From CAZCVI01 sp964502145 (GTDB lineage Bacteria; Acidobacteriota; Aminicenantia; UBA2199): a stretch of DNA of 50,639 nucleotides. The translations under genes were made by a program, and so were the position numbers. The DNA is taken from assembly GCA_964502145.1 (NCBI GenBank), contig CAZCVI010000051.1, forward strand, positions 1-50,639, given 5' to 3'. The notes under the pieces are model-generated. The model saw nothing but the letters and a program-made list of their open reading frames with translations. It was not told the DNA's origin and made no database searches. Each line of letters opens with the position of its first letter. Position 1 is the first letter of the stretch. Shown here in pieces: positions 45,901 through 50,639 of this stretch.

Positions 45901-48900
45901 GTTGTGTTGCTCCGCCAGGAAAATGGTGACGAAAGTTATCTGTCCGCTTATATCGTGCCCCACTCTTTGCAGCACACTGACCTGGAACCCCATAAATTAA
46001 AAGAGTATTTATCTCACGTCTTACCTGGTTATATGATCCCCGCCTATTTTCCTATTCTCGAAAAATTGCCACTGACTCCCAACGGGAAACTGGATATTAA
46101 AGCCCTCCCCGCACCGCCCCAGGAACCCACCGAAGCCTACGCCCCGGCACGAAATGAACTGGAACAAAAGCTGATCGAGATATGGGAAGCGGTATTGCGG
46201 AAAAAAGATATTGGTATCAATCATAATTTCTTTTCTATTGGTGGTGATTCGATTAAATCTATCCAGATATTATCCCGCTTAAAAAGCGCGGGGTACCAAC
46301 TGGAAATGAAAGATTTATTTCAATATCCATTTATTTCGCAGCTCTCTAACCACGTGGCAAAGTTAGCACGGGAAGTAGTACTCGCCCCGGATGACCACTC
46401 TTTTGTACCCCTGGCCCCGCTTGAACCATGGCTGGAACTGTATCCTGATGCTGTGGATGTGTATCCTCTTTCCCCGATGCAAGCAGGCATGTTATTTCAT
46501 GCTTTGCTCGACCCATTCTCGCACGCTTATTTCCAACAGACCGCGTTTCGTTTGCAAGGGCAATTGGATATTCCCCTCGTGGAAAAGAGTTTGAATGAAC
46601 TCGTGACGCGTCATGATATTTTACGTACTGCCTTTGTTCATAAAGACATTGTGCGTCCCTTGCAGATTGTATTAAAAAACAGACCCGTTGCTTTTAATTA
46701 TCTTGATCTGGGTCACATTCTTGACAACCAGGAAAAAGAGACGTTTGTCCGCGAATACAAAGACAGGGATAAGCAGTCTGCGTTTAATTTAAGCAAAGAT
46801 ATGTTAATGCGGGCGTCGATATTGCGTTTGGATCAATCGACCTATGAGTTTATCTGGAGTTTTCCGCATATCTTGATGGATGGTTGGTGTATTGGCATCA
46901 TTAACAGCGAATTTTTTCGCATATACAGCGGGAATATCCTGAACCGATCCTATGCGTTACCCCCTGTAAAACCCTATCGAACCTATATCCAATGGCTCGA
47001 AAAACAGGATAAAGACCAGTCCCGTTTGTATTGGGAACACTACCTAAATGCATTTGCAGAACAAACCGGTATTTTAAAAACAACGCTCAAGAACAAAGAG
47101 AGTGGCGCCTCGTATTCTAATCAGAAAATTTCAATAGCACTCGATATTCCTCAAACCAACCAACTCAAAACACTTGCTGCGCGGAATCATGTCACCTTAA
47201 ACACTCTTACCCAGACCCTTTGGGCGCTACTGTTGGGAAAATATACTGGCAAAGAGGATGTTGTGTTTGGAGCCGTTGTATCTGGGCGACCCTCTTCTTT
47301 GGAAGGTGTTGAATCGATCATCGGTTTATTTATCAATACCATTCCCGTGCGTATTCGCTTGGCTGAAAAAATGAAATTTCACCAGCTCATGCAAAAAGTT
47401 CAGGCCGTAGCGCTGGTCAGTGAATCTTATCATTACCATCCTCTCGCTGACATCCAATCGCGCAGTCCATTAAAACAAAATTTACTCGATCACCTTTTTG
47501 TATTTGAGAATTATCCTCTTGCCTTGGAGATAGAAGGTGATCAAAGCGAAAAGAATACCCGCCATGACGCCTCATTGGTTTTAAAATTGACCAATGTCAA
47601 TGCGTTTGGGCAAACCAATTATGATTTTAATGTTTTATTGGCAGAGACCACTCAATTGACCATCACTTTTCAATACAATGGTTTTACTCTGGACCACTCT
47701 TATGTAAACCAAATCGCCCATCATTTCCTAACCGCATTTGCCCAGGTTCTTCAGAATGAGGCGTGTGAACTCAGAGAAATAACCATGTTATCTCCCCAAG
47801 AGAAGCGCCGTTTATTAGAAGAGTTTAATCACACAGCCGCCCCCTATCCCGCAGACAAAACCATCCCTCAATTATTCGCGGAACAAGTCCACCGAACCCC
47901 CGATCATATTGCTTTAATAAGCCAAACATCATCCCCCCATCTTTCCCCCAGTCGCACCCAAAACCAAATCACCTATGCCCAATTAAATAATAAAGCCATC
48001 CAATTGGCCACTTATTTACAAACCCATGGAGTGTCACCCGAAAGCATCGTAGCCATTAAAATCCATCGTTCCATTGAAATGATCATCGGTATCCTAGCCA
48101 TCTTGCAAGCTGGGGCCGCTTATTTACCCATCGCTCCCGATTACCCCGAGGATCGTATTCAATTCATGTTATCCGACAGTACCGCCACTATTCTTCTCAC
48201 CCATCAATTCATCCAAGTAGCCACTTCAGATTCTCCCATAACTCCCATACTTCCCATAATTCCCATAATTCCCATAATTCCCATAACTCCCAGCATTCCC
48301 ATAACTCCCATTACCCCCGCCTACATCATCTACACTTCCGGTTCCACCGGAACCCCCAAGGGTGTCGTCGTCACCCATCAAAATATCGTCCGCTTAGTAA
48401 AGAATACCAATTATGTCGCTCTCATTCCAGGTGACTCTATATTGCAGACCGGTGCATTGGAGTTTGATGCTTCTACCTTTGAGATTTGGGGTGTTTTGTT
48501 AAATGGCTTAAAACTTGTCCTGGTCAATAAAGAGATGATACTTTCCCCCCAGGAGTTAAAATCCTCTATTCGGACGTATCATATCAGCACCATGTGGTTG
48601 ACTTCCCCTTTATTTAATCAGATACTTCAGCAGGATAGCAGCGTGTTTGCCGGGTTAAAGAATTTACTTGTTGGTGGTGATGTCTTGTCCCCTGATTTTA
48701 TTAATCGTGTCAGGCAGAAATATCCCCGTTTGAATGTAATCAATGGCTATGGCCCAACCGAAAACACCACCTTTTCCACTACCTTTTTAATCCAGCGGGA
48801 ATACAGTCAAAGTATTCCTATTGGTAAACCTATCGCCAATTCCACCGCTTATATCCTCGATAAAAACAATCATTTATTGCCCATTGGTATTCCGGGTGAA

Positions 48901-50532
48901 CTTATTGTGGGTGGTGACGGTGTTGCACTGGGTTATTTGAATAACCCCGAATTAACCCAGCACAAATTTTTCGCTCCTGTTACCCTGCCAACATCTTCTG
49001 CAACATACTACAGAACCGGTGATTTAGCCCGTTGGCTTCCTGACGGCACCATAGAATTCTTGGGTCGTATCGACACCCAGGTAAAAATCCGTGGCTTCCG
49101 CATAGAACTGGGTGAAATTGAAAACCTCCTCAATTCCCATCCCTTGATCAAAGAAACCGTTGTTCTGGAAAGGAAAAAAGAGCAGCGCCAGTACTTGTGT
49201 CTTTATTATACTATCGCTGATGTCGCCCCGCATATCGCCCAATTAAAGGAATTCATTGCCGCGAAGTTACCCAGCTATATGGTTCCTTCCTGTTTTGTGA
49301 AATTAGATAGAATCCCTTTGAATGCCAACGGGAAAGTCGACCGAGCCAAACTACCCCACCCCCAAGATGCTGATTTTATAGCCAATGAGACCTATCAGCC
49401 GCCTGTAACTGCTATGCAGTTTACTATCGTAAACATCTGGCAAGAAGTTTTGGGTTTGCAAAGAATCGGTATTCAGGATAATTTCTTTGATCTTGGTGGG
49501 AATTCGCTTGATTTAGTCCGGGTAGCCAATAAAATGCGGGAGAAGTTAGCTAAGGATATTCCTTTGACCTCATTGTTTACCTATCCCACTATTGGCTCTG
49601 TAGAACATTATTTAACCCATGTTGAGCTTCCTGATGTCGCGTTAGCCATTCCTGAAAACTTTGTTTTGTTACATGGTTCTCCCGGGGCCACAAGAAATGT
49701 CTTTTTTGTCCATGAAGTTTTGGGTGATGTAGGGGCGTACACTGAATTTTCCAAACAGTTGGGCACTTCCATTAAATGTTGGGGCATTGAAGCCGAGGAT
49801 CAAAAAAATGTTGTTCCTCAAAATGTCACCGTAGAAGAGATATCCGCCAGATACATTCAGCAGATCAGACAAGTGCAGCCACATGGACCGTATTATATTG
49901 CCACGTGGTCGTGGGGTGGGCATTTAGGCTTGGAAATGACCCTGCAACTCGAAACCATCGGTGAAACCGTATCTTTCCTTGGATTTGTTGATAGTTCTGG
50001 TCCCGATTATCGGCCAGATGATAAAGTGGCACCATTTTCAGTGCAAACTGAAAGAGAATATATCAAGGGATTTTTTGATGCGGCTGGCAATACTACTGAT
50101 CTGGAACAAATACAGGGTATTGACCCGCTCTGGGCCGTAGCCGTGGAATTTTTGAGCAATAATCCTGACATGGTCGAGCGTTTGCGGCAGATACTTATTT
50201 CCAATGCGATGGCATTACCCAATTATTTTGGCCTTACTGGTAGAGAATTAGTACATTATCTTAATATTAACCGCGCTCACCGTAAAGCCAGTATTCATTA
50301 TGCTCCTGCCGGAAAAATTCATGCCCCCCTGCATTTTTTCTGGGCCAATCAAAACACCGGAAGAGTTGAATCTTGGCAGGATTACTGTTACAAGCCTGTT
50401 ATCTATCATGAAATTTATGGCGATCATCATTCCATATTCAGGGATAAAGAACAAATCACCCAGTTTGCCCAATTATTTACTGAAGTTGTATCCCAGTCAA
50501 TCCCCCCCAAGCTGGATTCACCGCTATTTTAA
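35170..50532 (+). CDS. Giant NRPS, 5,120 residues: A-PCP, four C-A-PCP modules, terminal TE
   Basis: This second subunit completes the chain and releases it. Domains by residue, approximate: A10 1-510, PCP10 515-592; C11 607-1035, A11 1055-1555, PCP11 1567-1645; C12 1660-2080, A12 2096-2610, PCP12 2617-2695; C13 2709-3125, A13 3145-3650, PCP13 3656-3730; C14 3760-4205, A14 4228-4730, PCP14 4742-4818; TE 4841-5108. A10 starts almost at the initiator Met, with FEEQVNQNPHAMA aligning to the ordinary A-domain opening, so no N-terminal docking domain precedes it. All carrier serines are present. It follows gene 1 by 28 bases and lies on the same strand, which indicates one operon. There is no E domain. 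Predicted substrates are unassigned, Thr, Val, unassigned and Val in order. The TE at the C-terminus marks the end of the assembly line. Confidence 0.95.
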   Translation: MLIKKFEEQVNQNPHAMAAKTLNAAFTYGELNHYANWIAHTIQNKYSSTCSNQTVGLLFDHGVPMIAALLGVLKAGKIYVPLAPDYPQSRLSYMVQDADVSLILTDQANETSAKIIALENNIPYLNIEEINRERVVENPVREITGNKLAYIIYTSGSTGLPKGVMQTHENVYYYIRNWIKIFAIVPSDRMTLISSFSHDAAVMDIYAALLSGASLYPFNLKRDERAGSLELSEFLVQEKLTVWHSVPSLYHYFVNTLTETDRFPRLRFIILGGEPVLMFHVDMFQKYFPQTKLANIYGQSESSANSIWIVGSNDHVGKVTIGKTLDCTKIFLVNDKGKEAKPFETGEILVSSPHLSPGYWHKEELSKKVFTKDPKFGSLYWTGDVGRLLLNGEIEFIGRRDSQVKIRGYRIELGEIETLLLKHQAIKEAAVTAKKDAVGDWFIVAYIIVKDNLTESERNVLENVHHWREYLANSLPDYMIPAYFVHMEQFPLTASFKIDRKALPDPEIGTGKDYVAPTNETEQKLTRIWAEVLAITEDKIGIQANFFELGGHSLKAAALTLKIHKEFNAKVPLEEVFKRVTISSLAQYIQAVEKELFLAVEPAEKKSFYPLSSAQKRLYFLQMMEETSTGYNMSQVMELEGKIAMERLGKTFTLLIQRHESFRTSFLMVAEEPVQRIFDTVSFAIEISVAAPLMSSAKTPEALINAFIRPFNLSQAPLLRVGVVPLAEDSHLLLVDMHHIISDGTSMGVLIKEFMDLYESRPLPQLRLHYKDYAVWTTQRKDELSRQEAYWLKEFADEMPLLDLPLDYSRPQLQQFVGNSVPFTLDAPNTHALKALALQQGVTLYMVLLAVYNIFLAKVCNQEIVAVGTPTAGRRHADLGKVIGMFVNTLVLKNSPAGDKNPCSFLAEVKVNTLNAFANQDYQYEGLVEKVVKNRDTSRNPLFDTMFVLQNQDIPTIENSSLKLKYYPYERQTAKFDLTLMCIEFAGQLYCSLEYCTALLKEATVQRFTRYFQNVLSSVLASPYTKIAEIEIISEAEKEQILFQFNNTCTKYPKDKTIPHIFAEQAHRFPDHMAIIAPKNGEGQVTYSELNKKSNQLAHVLLSKGVSPDTIVAIMVERSIEMIIGILGILKSGGAYLPIDPDYPEDRKQFMLSDSAAKILITAQFIQEATLITPIIPIIPILPIIPITLITPTNLAYIIYTSGTTGKPKGVLVTHENVVRLLFNDEFQFQFNENDVWTIFHSYCFDFSVWEMYGALLFGGKLILIPRVTAMDTRDYLDILKREAVTVLNQTPSSFYRLVEEELPIAAKALYLRYIIFGGEALQPKKLKEWHLKYPFTTLINMYGITETTVHVTYKEITHEEMAAKVSNIGKPIPTLNVYIMDSYCHLLPIGLSGEIYVGGAGVARGYLNRPQLTHDKFISPSTLSISSITSISSMSSTKFYKTGDLARWLPDGDLEYLGRIDHQVKIRGFRIELGEIENLLLSHDQINDAVVIVRDENNGDKSLVAYFVADKELSSNELRDYLLNNLPDYMIPAYFMRLEKIPLTANGKINKKALPKPEFKPILANYAPPRTKIEHHLAEIWSVLLDIQKEKIGIHDNFFELGGHSLKANTMMARIHKAMDIKIDLAQIFKNSTIAGLALLIEKSLKNTYAQIEAAEAKEYYALSSAQKRLYFLQMMAESGTMYNMSQGMNLTGQIELHRLEDTFKKLIQRHEGFRTSFLIVAEAPVQRIFDRVEFEIDKNGMECQPEAFIKTFIRPFNLSQAPLLRVAVLPLAQDAHLLMVDMHHIISDGISMGVLVNDFMTLYQGENLPALRLHYKDYAVWETQQKDELTKQETYWLKEFGDPVPLLDLPLDYVRPQVQQFVGNSVGFLVGSQNTRALNALALKHGLTLFMVLQAIYTIFLAKICNQDVVVVGTPTAGRAHADLEHVIGMFVNTLVLKNAPAGDKNLPLFLEEVKEKTLNAFANQNYQYEALVEKVMDHRETSHNPLFDTMFVLQNQDIPTVENSTLKLTAYAYERHTSKFDLSLLCIEFAGDISCNLEYCTRLFKPATILRFTHFFKKVISAVLENPQQKISEIEIISEADKEQILFHFNNTCTAYPKEKTIPLCFEEQTKRTPDHIAIYGVSYEYPDWAPSQLTYAELNKKSTQLAQILIEMGVLPDTIVAIKIKRSIEMVIAVLGILKAGGAYLPIALDYPQERIDFMLSDSAATILLTPQFIQEATPILPILPILPITPIIPRIPITPILPTNLAYVIYTSGSTGTPKGVLVEHGNVIRLVKNTNFIDFLPDDRILQTGALEFDASTFEIWGALLNSLTLYLESKEDLLNAQKLKRIMTQNHITMIWLTSQLFNHLVQMDVTIFAQLRHLLVGGDVLSPAHINLIRRQFPHLRIINGYGPTENTTFSTTFVIDAQYEEKIPIGKPIANSTAYIFDKTNHLSPIGVPGELVVGGAGIARGYLNNPDLTHHKFLSLSTTSISSTTSTSSIKLYKTGDLARWLTDGTIEFLGRLDTQVKIRGFRIELGEIEKQLLTHTQINEAILIAKEGSSGEKYLCAYIVLKGAENAPIESLQLREYLSKRLPDYMIPAYFVPMDHIPLTSNGKVNWRVLPEPEIKFQEGYVPPRTKIEKELLDIWSFILGIQKEKIGIHDNFFERGGHSLKATTMMFRIHKVLETKIQLTQIFTNPTIAELAELIEKSAKNRFASIEAAEKKEYYPLSSAQKRLYFLQILDETSTGYNMPQIFKLAGTIQWEKLANSFNKLVERHQSFRTSFFILNEEPKQRIDDHVLLQINTNFSDVKDFVRPFDLSMAPLLRVGLVSLAAEESLLMVDMHHIISDGTSMGVLVNDFMALYQGANLPELRLHYKDFAVWENLRQTDLTSQEAHWLAEFKDAVPVLDLPLDYVRPRVKSVAGSTVQFLLDSSHTQQLNALALQHGVTLFMVVLAVYNIFLAKICNQDIIVVGTPSAGRSHADLEQVIGMFVNTLVLKNAPAGHKSFHAFLAEVKEKTLHAFANQDYQYDELVEKILKNRETSRNPLFDTMFVLQNLDVPTIKNSDLSLAAYSYEQTTAKFDLTFICTEMAEQIACTLEYCTRLFERETILRFETYLKHIVASVLHDPNQPLAQIDMLPQAEKKQLVVDFNTTSFPYPDNKTIYQLFEDQVHLVPDQIALTFEGQNLTFRHFNECSNLLAHYLIAEQGIQHGDRVLVVMDRSIELIFVLMAVMKARAAYVPMDISMPTERIRIVLNDASIGIVLSQQKYLSKLAPLQTQCPALHSILCIEHLQNDMLNYSSTNPVSGQATDPAYVMYTSGSTGIPKGVLVEHRTIVNTIIWRKNNYEYAPGYVSLQVPPYFFDSSVTDIFTPLLGGSRLVLIRDEERSDLTVLKKTITKNSVTHFIVVPIFYNVLLEEIADALNHIKMICCAGDNFPDELIRKHFERLPHVRIFNEYGPTENSVNSTAYELHPQSPKALIGKPINNVAVYVLDKRLGLCPLGVTGELCLAGSSLSRGYLNRPELTHEKFVKAQLFENTSPLFYRTGDLGRWLADGNLEFLGRVDNQVKIRGMRIEIGEIENQLLKHEQIKEVVVLLRQENGDESYLSAYIVPHSLQHTDLEPHKLKEYLSHVLPGYMIPAYFPILEKLPLTPNGKLDIKALPAPPQEPTEAYAPARNELEQKLIEIWEAVLRKKDIGINHNFFSIGGDSIKSIQILSRLKSAGYQLEMKDLFQYPFISQLSNHVAKLAREVVLAPDDHSFVPLAPLEPWLELYPDAVDVYPLSPMQAGMLFHALLDPFSHAYFQQTAFRLQGQLDIPLVEKSLNELVTRHDILRTAFVHKDIVRPLQIVLKNRPVAFNYLDLGHILDNQEKETFVREYKDRDKQSAFNLSKDMLMRASILRLDQSTYEFIWSFPHILMDGWCIGIINSEFFRIYSGNILNRSYALPPVKPYRTYIQWLEKQDKDQSRLYWEHYLNAFAEQTGILKTTLKNKESGASYSNQKISIALDIPQTNQLKTLAARNHVTLNTLTQTLWALLLGKYTGKEDVVFGAVVSGRPSSLEGVESIIGLFINTIPVRIRLAEKMKFHQLMQKVQAVALVSESYHYHPLADIQSRSPLKQNLLDHLFVFENYPLALEIEGDQSEKNTRHDASLVLKLTNVNAFGQTNYDFNVLLAETTQLTITFQYNGFTLDHSYVNQIAHHFLTAFAQVLQNEACELREITMLSPQEKRRLLEEFNHTAAPYPADKTIPQLFAEQVHRTPDHIALISQTSSPHLSPSRTQNQITYAQLNNKAIQLATYLQTHGVSPESIVAIKIHRSIEMIIGILAILQAGAAYLPIAPDYPEDRIQFMLSDSTATILLTHQFIQVATSDSPITPILPIIPIIPIIPITPSIPITPITPAYIIYTSGSTGTPKGVVVTHQNIVRLVKNTNYVALIPGDSILQTGALEFDASTFEIWGVLLNGLKLVLVNKEMILSPQELKSSIRTYHISTMWLTSPLFNQILQQDSSVFAGLKNLLVGGDVLSPDFINRVRQKYPRLNVINGYGPTENTTFSTTFLIQREYSQSIPIGKPIANSTAYILDKNNHLLPIGIPGELIVGGDGVALGYLNNPELTQHKFFAPVTLPTSSATYYRTGDLARWLPDGTIEFLGRIDTQVKIRGFRIELGEIENLLNSHPLIKETVVLERKKEQRQYLCLYYTIADVAPHIAQLKEFIAAKLPSYMVPSCFVKLDRIPLNANGKVDRAKLPHPQDADFIANETYQPPVTAMQFTIVNIWQEVLGLQRIGIQDNFFDLGGNSLDLVRVANKMREKLAKDIPLTSLFTYPTIGSVEHYLTHVELPDVALAIPENFVLLHGSPGATRNVFFVHEVLGDVGAYTEFSKQLGTSIKCWGIEAEDQKNVVPQNVTVEEISARYIQQIRQVQPHGPYYIATWSWGGHLGLEMTLQLETIGETVSFLGFVDSSGPDYRPDDKVAPFSVQTEREYIKGFFDAAGNTTDLEQIQGIDPLWAVAVEFLSNNPDMVERLRQILISNAMALPNYFGLTGRELVHYLNINRAHRKASIHYAPAGKIHAPLHFFWANQNTGRVESWQDYCYKPVIYHEIYGDHHSIFRDKEQITQFAQLFTEVVSQSIPPKLDSPLF
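38683..38748 (+). repeat. In-frame 9-bp tandem repeat in A11 before TSGTTG (about 7 units)
   Basis: CCCATAATT/CCCATACTT/CCCATCACT units encode Pro-Ile-Ile, Pro-Ile-Leu and Pro-Ile-Thr, with one diverged unit (ctc att act). It is followed by NLAYIIYTSGTTG. Confidence 0.9.
39442..39483 (+). repeat. In-frame TCCATTTCG-type tandem repeat in A11 before TGDL
   Basis: Units tccatttcg, tccattacg, tccatttcg and tccatgtcg encode Ser-Ile-Ser, Ser-Ile-Thr and Ser-Met-Ser before STKFYKTGDL. Same loop as in A1 and A12. Confidence 0.9.
41833..41913 (+). repeat. In-frame 9-bp tandem repeat in A12 before TSGSTG (about 9 units)
   Basis: It begins with several near-identical CCCATACTT units (Pro-Ile-Leu) and continues with CCCATAACT, CCCATAATT and diverged CCCAGAATT. 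The local homogeneity of the first units suggests recent slippage or gene conversion. It precedes NLAYVIYTSGSTG. Confidence 0.9.
42580..42621 (+). repeat. In-frame TCCATATCG-type tandem repeat in A12 before TGDL
   Basis: Units tccacaacg and tccatatcg alternate and encode Ser-Thr-Thr, Ser-Ile-Ser and Ser-Thr-Ser before KLYKTGDL. The 15-mer gtccatatcgtccac occurs exactly at 42588-42602, identical to the copies at 157-171 and 3584-3598. Confidence 0.95.
43294..46365 (+). other. Module 13: C13-A13-PCP13 (substrate unassigned)
   Basis: C13 has HHIISDG (His at 43651-43656). A13 is about 44600-46120. I read its specificity positions as D-S-T-V-C-A-E-V-N, of the same clade as A9 but without a clear match. 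A13 has no Pro-Ile-Thr tract. PCP13 has IGGDSIKSIQ (serine at 46249-46251) instead of LGGHSLKA. The GGDSIK form is typical of carriers that precede an epimerization domain, yet a C domain follows directly. Confidence 0.8.
46447..49620 (+). other. Module 14: C14-A14-PCP14, predicted Val
   Basis: C14 opens with LSPMQAGMLFH and resembles the TycB-type C that accepts D-residues. Its His motif is PHILMDG: the first His is Pro (46864-46866), while the second, catalytic His (46867-46869) and the Asp are kept. A14 is about 47850-49355. Its specificity positions read D-A-F-W-L-G-G-T-F, identical to A12, hence valine. PCP14 serine is at 49504-49506 in LGGNSL, and the carrier passes the finished chain to the TE. 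Confidence 0.85.
48232..48318 (+). repeat. In-frame 9-bp tandem repeat in A14 before TSGSTG (about 10 units)
   Basis: CCCATAACT/CCCATACTT/CCCATAATT units encode Pro-Ile-Thr/Leu/Ile, with three successive identical CCCATAATT units. The tract joins onto AYIIYTSGSTG as in A1. A14 lacks the second (TCCATATCG) tract, having only LPTSSATYY there. Confidence 0.9.
49690..50490 (+). other. Terminal type I thioesterase domain
   Basis: An alpha/beta-hydrolase domain releases the chain from PCP14. The strand-turn FFVHEVLGDVGAY is the oxyanion-region signature. The nucleophile Ser is at 49909-49911 in ATWSWGG, where the usual first Gly of GxSxG is Thr. A likely catalytic Asp is in FVDSSG (49990-49992) and the His is in GDHHS (50425-50427). 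The length of about 265 residues is normal. Whether it hydrolyses or cyclises cannot be read from sequence; the Thr at position 11 and the beta-hydroxyl from the PKS unit are possible nucleophiles for a lactone. Confidence 0.88.
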
Positions 50533-50537
50533 TGACT

Positions 50538-50576
50538 ACCACAGATTACCCAGATTAAAATGATTAACACCGATTA
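50538..50576 (+). repeat. Dispersed accacagatta repeat after gene 2
   Basis: accacagattacccagatt (50538-50556) differs at one base from accacagattacacagatt in each arm of the upstream palindrome (846-864). GATTA then recurs at 50544, 50553, 50562 and 50572, a spacing of 9-10 bases. It begins 6 bases after the gene 2 stop. I see no clear intrinsic terminator between 50533 and 50639. Confidence 0.7.
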
Positions 50577-50639
50577 AAAGACGGTTATAACCCTAATTAG
50601 ACAACTGAGCCTAGTTTTCCCCCTTTTCCTGATGGTCTC

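Noticed and set aside
46440..47780. C14 as an epimerization or inactive domain
   Set aside because: The second His and Asp of the motif and the full-length C fold (LFINTIP, DHLFVFENYPL) are kept, and an A domain follows, so it is most simply an active C domain.

Overview
The window holds a single megasynthase locus. Two very large, co-directional genes fill it almost entirely: a gene of 11,360 codons (1059-35141) and, 28 bases later, a gene of 5,120 codons (35170-50532). Together they encode a hybrid non-ribosomal peptide synthetase / polyketide synthase (NRPS/PKS) assembly line with 14 condensation (C) domains, 14 adenylation (A) domains, 14 peptidyl carrier domains (PCP), one reducing PKS module (KS-AT-KR-ACP) and a terminal thioesterase (TE). 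I see no tRNA, rRNA, CRISPR array or transposase. Moderate GC content and the style of the synthetase suggest an environmental bacterium. The module style and the minisatellites loosely recall uncultured Acidobacteriota/Aminicenantota-type genomes, but that is an impression from memory and the window contains no phylogenetic marker.

Layout. Bases 1-1058 are non-coding and repeat-rich: nested inverted repeats of a GTCCATATCGTCCAC minisatellite (68-216), a small GC hairpin (358-372), degenerate 41-42 bp direct repeats (about 417-745) and a perfect 58 bp palindrome (837-894). Gene 1 runs C-A-PCP, KS-AT-KR-ACP, eight C-A-PCP modules and a lone C. Gene 2 completes the split tenth module (A-PCP), adds four C-A-PCP modules and ends in a type I TE. 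Bases 50533-50639 hold a copy of the dispersed accacagatta repeat whose head-to-head doubled form is the upstream palindrome.

Predicted product. I read the nine variable specificity positions of each A domain by eye against GrsA PheA. Module 3 reads as Asn, module 5 as Asp, module 11 as Thr, modules 4, 6 and 8 as Pro, modules 12 and 14 as Val, and module 2 as Ile. Module 9 is weakly Tyr-like. Modules 1, 7, 10 and 13 are not assigned. The PKS module follows residue 1, so it should add a two-carbon, keto-reduced unit and form a statine-like gamma-amino-beta-hydroxy acid. A collinear product would be X1-(CHOH-CH2-CO)-Ile-Asn-Pro-Asp-Pro-X7-Pro-(Tyr?)-X10-Thr-Val-X13-Val, released by the TE as an acid or macrocycle. 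No epimerization domain is present. The window contains no MbtH-like protein, phosphopantetheinyl transferase or transporter.

Most unusual feature. Seven of the 14 A domains carry, at the same surface-loop position just before the A3 (TSGSTG) motif, an in-frame 9-bp tandem repeat (CCCATAACT type) encoding Pro-Ile-Thr/Ile tripeptides in about 5 to 14 copies. Three carry a second 9-bp tandem repeat (TCCATATCG type, Ser-Ile/Thr-Ser) just before the A7 (TGDL) motif. An exact 15-mer of the second repeat also occurs in the non-coding region upstream, so a genome minisatellite appears to have entered permissive loops of the synthetase.
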